From: Sphingobacteriales bacterium 44-61
Lineage (GTDB): Bacteria; Bacteroidota; Bacteroidia; Chitinophagales; Chitinophagaceae
DNA length: 64,000 nt
NCBI GenBank assembly: GCA_001898405.1
Contig: MKTW01000010.1
Span: 170,405-234,404 of the forward strand
Direction: 5' to 3'
Every line of letters starts with the position of its first letter. The first letter of the stretch is position 1. Of this stretch, positions 58,985 to 64,000 are shown piece by piece. The translations under genes and the position numbers were made by a program. The notes under the pieces are model-generated. The model saw only the letters and a list, made by a program, of their open reading frames with translations, searched no databases and had not been told where the DNA came from.

Positions 58985-60559
58985 ATGCCTGTTATGTTTC
59001 AATACCTGCTGAAGTTTTCCCTTAGTTTGGGGATCGTCTATCTTTTTTACCAATTCCTGCTCCGCAGGCTGACCTTTTATAATTGCAACAGGGTTTATCT
59101 GCTTGTATACACTGCTTTATGTTTCTTTCTTCCATTGATCAATATCACTCCTGCGCTTGAAAATAATAACTGGCAAACAGGCAGGATAGCCAATATTATT
59201 CCTGCCTGGCAGATATCAACAGCATCCGTACATAAAATAGGAGAACCGGCCACTGATACGCTCTGGAACTATTGGACCGTGCTGGCTTTATTGTTATTAA
59301 CCGGAACCATCGTATTTCTTTCTGTTTTTATTATCCGTTATATTTCGTTTCTGCGCATCCGCCGGCAGGCAACCCTTTTGTCCGGGGGATCATTGAGCGT
59401 TTACCAGGTGGATAAAAACATTATCCCTTTTTCTTTTGGCAATGCCATTTTTATCAATCATACCCTGCATAATGAGGAAGAACTGCGTGAGATCATCCGG
59501 CATGAATTTGTGCATGTACGGCAAAAGCACAGCATTGATATTATTTGGGCCGAACTGTTATGCATGATCAACTGGTACAATCCATTTGTTTGGCTGCTGC
59601 GCAAAAGCATACGGCAGAACCTGGAATTCATTGCCGACCACCAGGTGATCAAGAGCGGCCTGGATAAAAAGCAATACCAGTATATGCTGTTAAAAGTTAT
59701 CGGTAACAATCATTTTAGTATAGCCAATCAGTTTAATTTTTCTTCATTAAAAAAACGTATAGCCATGATGAACAAAATTCAAACCTCGAAGCGGCAGTTA
59801 TTTCGCCTGCTGTTGTTATTACCTGCAGTTGCTGCGCTGCTGCTTGCTTTCCGTCAAAAGAACATTACACAGGATGCCCGTTTGCCAGAAGCCAGCCGGG
59901 CACAAGCTTCTGCCTTACCTGCACCCTCAACGGTTTCTGCCCCGGAGAATGCTGAAGCCATTTCTATTATGCAGATTAGCGATCCCCTTGATACGATACC
60001 TGTAAATGAAAAAGGTTATCAGGTAAATGTGCATGATAATAACGGGAATTGCACGATCATAATAAAAGATAAAGACAATAAAGTAGTAAAGAAGATATTA
60101 ATGACAGATTGGAATAAGGACCCGGAGCATTATGAAGAACTTTATGGTGAATTGCCTCCTCCACCTCCGCCTGTTCCACCGGTTCCTGTCATTGCTCCTG
60201 CCGGGGCCCCGGCTGCGCCTCCTGTTGCTCCTTCAGCGGAAATACCTGTGCCCCCGGCACCTGCCATGACGGAAGCTGCACCTGCAACTCCTCCTGTGCC
60301 GCCAACACCACCTGTTATTCAGATGCCGGCTGGTGTAAAGAGCATGACCATTAGCAATAACCAGGTTATCCTGATCGATAAGAAAGATAAAAAGGAGACC
60401 TATGATCTGAACGATCCTGCACAGAAAGCAGCATTTGAAAAGAAGTATGGAAAATTTCTCGAACAGGAGCCAGCGCCAAAAGCAAAACCTGCTGCCGTAC
60501 GTAATTTCACTTATCAGTTTATGCCATTCATGTCTTTATCTTCTGATACGGGTTGCTGA
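58985..60559 (+). CDS. BlaR1-like M56 family membrane metallopeptidase
   Basis: A 524-residue membrane protein. Four hydrophobic helices (about residues 5-25, 36-55, 95-115 and 275-292) surround an M56 zinc site HEFVHVRQKHS (His173, Glu174, His177), with a second part CMINWYNPFVWLL and a distal acidic motif EFIADHQVIKSG. The periplasmic C-terminus lacks the penicillin-binding sensor of BlaR1. It has a long Pro/Ala linker (residues about 393-450) and a small lysine-rich tail domain (MTISNNQVILIDKKDKKETY). It likely cleaves the BlaI-type repressor upon an unknown envelope signal. ATG 58985; 58994 also possible. Confidence 0.88.
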   Translation: MPVMFQYLLKFSLSLGIVYLFYQFLLRRLTFYNCNRVYLLVYTALCFFLPLINITPALENNNWQTGRIANIIPAWQISTASVHKIGEPATDTLWNYWTVLALLLLTGTIVFLSVFIIRYISFLRIRRQATLLSGGSLSVYQVDKNIIPFSFGNAIFINHTLHNEEELREIIRHEFVHVRQKHSIDIIWAELLCMINWYNPFVWLLRKSIRQNLEFIADHQVIKSGLDKKQYQYMLLKVIGNNHFSIANQFNFSSLKKRIAMMNKIQTSKRQLFRLLLLLPAVAALLLAFRQKNITQDARLPEASRAQASALPAPSTVSAPENAEAISIMQISDPLDTIPVNEKGYQVNVHDNNGNCTIIIKDKDNKVVKKILMTDWNKDPEHYEELYGELPPPPPPVPPVPVIAPAGAPAAPPVAPSAEIPVPPAPAMTEAAPATPPVPPTPPVIQMPAGVKSMTISNNQVILIDKKDKKETYDLNDPAQKAAFEKKYGKFLEQEPAPKAKPAAVRNFTYQFMPFMSLSSDTGC

Positions 60560-60639
60560 AATACTCAACTCGATTAATACTTTCTTTTACAGCCACTGTC
60601 CTGGCCAAAATTGAATATATCTTTCCAGCCGGCTCCCTC

Positions 60640-60670
60640 TTTGGTTTACGGAGGCCAACCCCTATCTTTG
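60640..60670 (+). promoter_or_regulatory. Canonical Bacteroidota promoter before efp
   Basis: TTTG (60640-60643) and TATCTTTG (60663-60670) are separated by exactly 19 bases, matching the -33/-7 consensus of the main Bacteroidota sigma factor. The start codon follows at 60692. Confidence 0.8.
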
Positions 60671-60691
60671 CCGCCTCAAAAAAGATTTTTT

Positions 60692-61258
60692 ATGGCAAAT
60701 ACTTCAGATATCAGCCGTGGTATGATCATCAAGTTGGATGGCAGTCTTTACTCCGTTGTTGAATTTGGTGAAAACAAAACGGCCCGTGCGGCGGCTAAAG
60801 TGTGGGCAAAACTGAAAGGGGTGGATAATAACCGCTCTATTGAAAAAACCTGGAACTCAGGCGATAACATCTATCCTGTGCGCGTAGAGAAAAGGGCTTA
60901 CCAGTTTCTTTACAAAGATGATACAGGGTATAATTTCATGGACAACGAAACTTTCGAACAGATCGCTCTCCAGGAAAACCTTGTTGATGCCCCTCAGTTC
61001 TTAAAGGATGGCCAGGAAGTTTCTGTATTGATCAATACAGAAACAGAACAGCCGATGAGCGTGGAGCTGCCCGATAAGATCGTAATGCTGGTAACTTACA
61101 CAGAACCAGGCCTTAGAGGCGACACAGCCACCCGTACGCTGAAGCCTGCCACTGTTGAGACCGGCGCTACAGTAAGTGTGCCTCTCTTTGTAAATGAAGG
61201 CGAACTGATCCGCGTCAACACCAAGACCGGTGAGTACGTGGAAAGGGTGAAAGAATAA
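60692..61258 (+). CDS. efp: Elongation factor P with Arg32 at the tip
   Basis: A 188-residue EF-P, the usual length, which helps the ribosome through polyproline stretches. The start at 60692 follows the canonical promoter; a frame to 60611 is not natural. Domain I: MIIKLDGSLYSVVEF. Domain III ends with the EF-P signature LKPATVETGATVSVPLFVNE. Without gaps the loop ENKTARAAAKVWAKLK places Arg32 where E. coli has Lys34 (PGKG). Arginine at the tip is the target of EarP rhamnosylation in some proteobacteria, but no TDP-rhamnose-type enzyme is near. It precedes accB-accC, a common gene order. Confidence 0.95.
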   Translation: MANTSDISRGMIIKLDGSLYSVVEFGENKTARAAAKVWAKLKGVDNNRSIEKTWNSGDNIYPVRVEKRAYQFLYKDDTGYNFMDNETFEQIALQENLVDAPQFLKDGQEVSVLINTETEQPMSVELPDKIVMLVTYTEPGLRGDTATRTLKPATVETGATVSVPLFVNEGELIRVNTKTGEYVERVKE

Positions 61259-61271
61259 AAGGAACTTTATA

Positions 61272-61309
61272 AAAAAAGGCCTGGAATTACTCGATTTCAG
61301 GCCTTTTTT
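61272..61309 (+). terminator. Terminator after efp
   Basis: AAAAAAGGCCTG (61272-61283) and CAGGCCTTTTTT (61298-61309) form a perfect 12-bp stem with a T-run, so it can work in both directions. Confidence 0.85.
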
Positions 61310-61499
61310 CATAGATTTTACCTGATTTTGGGCTGAAAACGGGAAAAAATACTTGATTTGCTGAAATTGATTTCCCTATCTTAGCCGTCCTTTTGATTAA
61401 GTAAATATTAACAAAGTCGTGGATCATAACATTTTCACTATTAAAGGGTAAATGCTATGATCTGTTTAGAAAAATAAAATACCTGTTAAATTGAAAAAC

Positions 61500-61979
61500 A
61501 TGGACTTTAAACAGATCCAGGAGTTGGTCAAGATGATCAACAAATCAAATATCGGAGAGCTGACGATCGAGCAAAAGGACTTCCGGATTACCATCAAGCA
61601 AAAAGAAGAGCAGGTGACACAGGTTGTCCAGGCTGTTTCCGCTGCCCCGGTTTATTCCGCTCCTCCACCGCCTGTTGCCGGCCAGCCGGTAGCCCAGGCT
61701 GCTGAAAAAGCAAAAGCTCCTGAAGCGGCCACTCCTTCCAACCTTATTACTATCAAGAGCCCGATGATCGGTACTTTCTATCGCAAGTCGTCGCCCGACA
61801 AACCCAACTTCGTTGAAGTGGGCGATGAAGTAGCTCCGGGTAAAGTGGTTTGCATCATCGAAGCCATGAAGCTTTTCAATGAGATCGAAAGCGAGATCAG
61901 TGGTAAGATCGTAAAAGTATTGGTAGAAGATGCTTCACCGGTGGAATACGATCAACCTTTGTTCCTTGTAGAACCATAA
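61500..61979 (+). CDS. accB: Biotin carboxyl carrier protein of acetyl-CoA carboxylase
   Basis: A 159-residue BCCP. An N-terminal helical part (MDFKQIQELVKMINKSNIGE), an Ala/Pro/Gln-rich linker (residues about 41-80) and a biotinyl domain with CIIEAMKLFNEIESEIS, where Lys124 is the biotin site. The ATG at 61500 is preferred to the in-frame TTG 61491. It carries carboxybiotin between AccC (next gene, 117 bases away) and the AccA/AccD transferase; accA is at 38352. A structured gap (61985-62053) separates it from accC. Confidence 0.96.
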   Translation: MDFKQIQELVKMINKSNIGELTIEQKDFRITIKQKEEQVTQVVQAVSAAPVYSAPPPPVAGQPVAQAAEKAKAPEAATPSNLITIKSPMIGTFYRKSSPDKPNFVEVGDEVAPGKVVCIIEAMKLFNEIESEISGKIVKVLVEDASPVEYDQPLFLVEP

Positions 61980-61984
61980 TGACC

Positions 61985-62053
61985 AAGGTTTAAAGTGTTT
62001 AATAGTTTAAAAGTTTAAGGCTGGTCCATTAAACTTTTAAGCCTTCAAACCTT
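61985..62053. repeat. Imperfect hairpin between accB and accC
   Basis: TTAAAAGTTTAA (62007-62018) pairs perfectly with TTAAACTTTTAA (62029-62040), and outer arms 61985-61995 and 62043-62053 pair with one mismatch. A folded intergenic RNA may adjust the accB/accC expression ratio or stabilise mRNA; function unknown. Confidence 0.55.
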
Positions 62054-62096
62054 AAATGATGTGGGGCTGTGATTTTTTAATCTTAATTGACTATTC

Positions 62097-63434
62097 GTGT
62101 TTAAAAAAATACTGATCGCAAACCGTGGTGAGATTGCACTCCGTGTAATCAGGACCTGCCGGGAAATGGGCATTAAAACGGTAGCTGTTTATTCTACAGC
62201 CGATCGTGATAGCCTGCATGTAAAATTTGCAGACGAAGCCGTTTGTATCGGCAAACCTCAAAGCAGCGATTCCTATCTCAATATTGCACATATTATGGCA
62301 GCAGTGGAGATCACTAATGCCGACGCTGTGCATCCCGGTTACGGCTTCCTGGCTGAGAATGCCAAGTTTGCCCGGATCTGTAACGACCATGGTATCAAAT
62401 TCATCGGCCCAACAGCTGAGATGATCAATGGAATGGGGGATAAGATCACTGCAAAAGAAACCATGATCAAAGCCGGTGTGCCTGTGGTGCCCGGTGGTGA
62501 AGGTTTATTGCAGAGCCTTGATGAGGCCAAAGGTCTTGCCCGTAATATGGGCTATCCTGTTATTCTCAAAGCTACTGCAGGTGGTGGTGGTAAAGGCATG
62601 CGCATTGTATGGCAGGAGAGTGATATGGAAAAAGCATACGATACAGCCAAAGCTGAAGCAGCAGCTGCTTTCAAGAATGACGGTATCTACATGGAAAAAT
62701 TTGTGGAGGAACCCCGCCACATTGAAATACAGGTAGCCGGAGACCAATACGGCAATGTATGCCATCTCAGTGAAAGGGACTGTTCTATCCAGCGCAGGCA
62801 CCAGAAACTGGTAGAAGAATCGCCTTCTCCATTTATGACAGATGAACTTCGCGCCAGGATGGGAGAAGCAGCCAAGAAAGCTGCTGGCGCTATCAATTAT
62901 GAAAGCGTGGGCACGATAGAGTTCCTGGTTGATAAACACCGGAATTTCTATTTCATGGAAATGAATACCCGTATCCAGGTAGAGCATTGCGTAACAGAAG
63001 AAGTGATCAACTTCGACCTGATCAAGGAACAGATCAAAATTGCCATGGGCGAACGCATTTCCGGAGAAGACTATATTCCCCAGATGTATTCCATCGAATG
63101 CCGTATCAATGCAGAAGATCCCTATAATGATTTTCGCCCTTCACCCGGCCGTATCACCACGCTGCATCAACCAGGTGGCCATGGAGTGAGGGTTGACAGC
63201 CATGTGTATGCAGGCTATGTGATCCCGCCGTACTATGATTCCATGATCGGCAAACTGATCACGGTGGCACGCACCCGCAATGAAGCAATCGATACCATGT
63301 ACCGCGCACTCAGCGAATACGTGATCGAAGGAGTGAAAACAACCATTCCTTTCCATCTTCAACTGATGCAGGATGAAAGGTTCAGAAGCGGTGATTTTAA
63401 TACCAAATTCCTGGAGTCATTTCACCTCAAATAA
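62097..63434 (+). CDS. accC: Acetyl-CoA carboxylase, biotin carboxylase subunit
   Basis: A 445-residue biotin carboxylase of normal length. It carboxylates BCCP-bound biotin with ATP and bicarbonate. Motifs: [34 protein letters not shown], the glycine-rich ATP loop [16 protein letters not shown], and the active site [20 protein letters not shown] and [15 protein letters not shown]. Start codon is GTG 62097 (no ATG fits). It is the third gene in the efp-accB-accC group, with an own terminator at 63442. Confidence 0.96.
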   Translation: MFKKILIANRGEIALRVIRTCREMGIKTVAVYSTADRDSLHVKFADEAVCIGKPQSSDSYLNIAHIMAAVEITNADAVHPGYGFLAENAKFARICNDHGIKFIGPTAEMINGMGDKITAKETMIKAGVPVVPGGEGLLQSLDEAKGLARNMGYPVILKATAGGGGKGMRIVWQESDMEKAYDTAKAEAAAAFKNDGIYMEKFVEEPRHIEIQVAGDQYGNVCHLSERDCSIQRRHQKLVEESPSPFMTDELRARMGEAAKKAAGAINYESVGTIEFLVDKHRNFYFMEMNTRIQVEHCVTEEVINFDLIKEQIKIAMGERISGEDYIPQMYSIECRINAEDPYNDFRPSPGRITTLHQPGGHGVRVDSHVYAGYVIPPYYDSMIGKLITVARTRNEAIDTMYRALSEYVIEGVKTTIPFHLQLMQDERFRSGDFNTKFLESFHLK

Positions 63435-63441
63435 AATTCAG

Positions 63442-63467
63442 TCCCGGCAAAAGCCGGGATTTTTTTT
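63442..63467 (+). terminator. Terminator after accC
   Basis: TCCCGGC (63442-63448) pairs with GCCGGGA (63453-63459) around AAAA, followed by eight T. Confidence 0.88.
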
Positions 63468-63491
63468 GCCCACAGCTTTTGGTTTAATGTC

Positions 63492-63538
63492 TCTTTGTGG
63501 GAATAATATCCCACAAAGACGACAAAGAACACAAAGAA
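63492..63538. repeat. Dispersed ACAAAGA-type repeat (copy 2)
   Basis: TCTTTGTGGGA (63492-63502) pairs with TCCCACAAAGA (63509-63519) around ATAATA. The downstream CGACAAAGAACACAAAGAA closely parallels the right arm at 58471-58500, differing by a few bases. Confidence 0.65.
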
Positions 63539-63601
63539 AAAAACTCTTATAGGCATTTTTCATTTTCTTCCCGATCTTTAGGAGAGTAAACTAAACTGCC
63601 A

Positions 63602-64000
63602 ATGAAAAAAGCGTTGGTCCCACTACTCCTGTTTGTATCTTTTATTTCCGCAGCTCAATCAGCGAAAACCATTCATCGGAAAGCTATTGTTGTTGATACC
63701 CACAACGACGTGCTCAGTTCCCTTACACTCAAAGGCATTGATATTTCACATCGGCAAACGCAAGGTCAAAGCGATCTCGACCGCTGGAAAGAAGGTGGAT
63801 TGGATGTTCAGTTCTTCTCCATCTGGACCGGTGAAAAGCCCCGTGGCAAATCTTTCTACCTTGATGCCAATGAAGAAATAGATTCCCTGAAGCGGCTGAT
63901 ACTTCGTAATTACAATCGCATGGCGGAGATCACTTCCTACAGAAGCGTAAAGAGAGCGGTAAAGAAAAACAAACTTGCCTGTCTTATGGGTGTGGAAGGT
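63602..64000 (+). CDS. Membrane dipeptidase (M19), N-terminal part
   Basis: The frame from ATG 63602 is open to the right edge (133 codons). It begins with a signal peptide (MKKALVPLLLFVSFISAAQS), then IVVDTHNDVLSSL with the HxD-type zinc motif of M19 renal-dipeptidase-like enzymes, LDRWKEGGLDVQFFSIW and, at the edge, CLMGVEG with the metal-binding Glu. Such enzymes cleave dipeptides or D-amino acid amides in the periplasm. The rest of the gene lies outside the window. Upstream is copy 2 of the dispersed repeat. Confidence 0.85.
   Translation, partial: MKKALVPLLLFVSFISAAQSAKTIHRKAIVVDTHNDVLSSLTLKGIDISHRQTQGQSDLDRWKEGGLDVQFFSIWTGEKPRGKSFYLDANEEIDSLKRLILRNYNRMAEITSYRSVKRAVKKNKLACLMGVEG

Noticed and set aside
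62505-62987. Minus-strand frame opposite accC
   Set aside because: Antisense to a highly conserved biotin carboxylase; Phe/His/Cys-rich shadow.

Overview
The window reads as the chromosome of a Bacteroidota member, most likely of the Chitinophagaceae type. The evidence is a SusC/SusD pair, a type IX secretion (T9SS) C-terminal sorting domain, a DUF6377 SusR-like regulator, many ECF sigma/anti-sigma pairs, almost no Shine-Dalgarno sequences, and promoters of the TTTG-N19-TAnnTTTG form (clearest in front of efp). No CRISPR array and no rRNA were seen; one tRNA gene (Asp, GTC) is present.

Layout, left to right. 1-2269: end of phosphoketolase plus acetate kinase (acetyl-phosphate to acetate and ATP). 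2297-5813: TlpA/DUF3738 fusion divergent from an RprXY-like histidine kinase/response regulator pair. 5850-6880: a two-gene cassette resembling a GNAT-type toxin with a HigA-like HTH antitoxin, preceded by a palindrome. 6881-10102: methyltransferase, rhodanese, GLPGLI-like protein, and an ECF sigma/anti-sigma pair whose promoter lies inside an 11-bp inverted repeat. 10408-11840: small ORF with a hairpin, then nitronate monooxygenase. 12363-22660: a polysaccharide utilisation locus (six-hairpin glycosidase, SusR-like regulator, SusC, SusD, GH27 enzyme, terminator). 22894-27230: NarL-type two-component pair and a DUF418 membrane protein. 27419-30538: methyltransferase, an MBL-hydrolase remnant, and an AraC regulator/SDR pair sharing a repeated upstream motif.

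30943-35942 is the most interesting part: a roughly 5-kb integrative element inserted in the 3' end of tRNA-Asp. It is bounded by 15-bp direct repeats of the tRNA end. It carries a tyrosine recombinase, a class II-like Fic protein behind tandem repeats, and an opposite-strand run of three overlapping genes ending in a TIR-domain protein. The TIR operon is a candidate defence module with two unrecognised partner proteins.

36094-64000 returns to ordinary chromosome: a T9SS-exported protein, accA, dapA, esterase, RNase Z, STAS protein, ClpC, cytidylate kinase, FKBP isomerase, thioesterase, exonuclease/GIY-YIG fusion, rRNA methyltransferase-like protein, lipase, an ECF sigma/anti-sigma/DUF4097/TonB-receptor block, malate dehydrogenase, a thioredoxin-like protein, a BlaI/M56 pair with a double palindromic operator, efp-accB-accC, and the start of an M19 dipeptidase. 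EF-P has arginine rather than lysine at its modification loop. Several gaps between genes hold long perfect palindromes or dispersed repeats.
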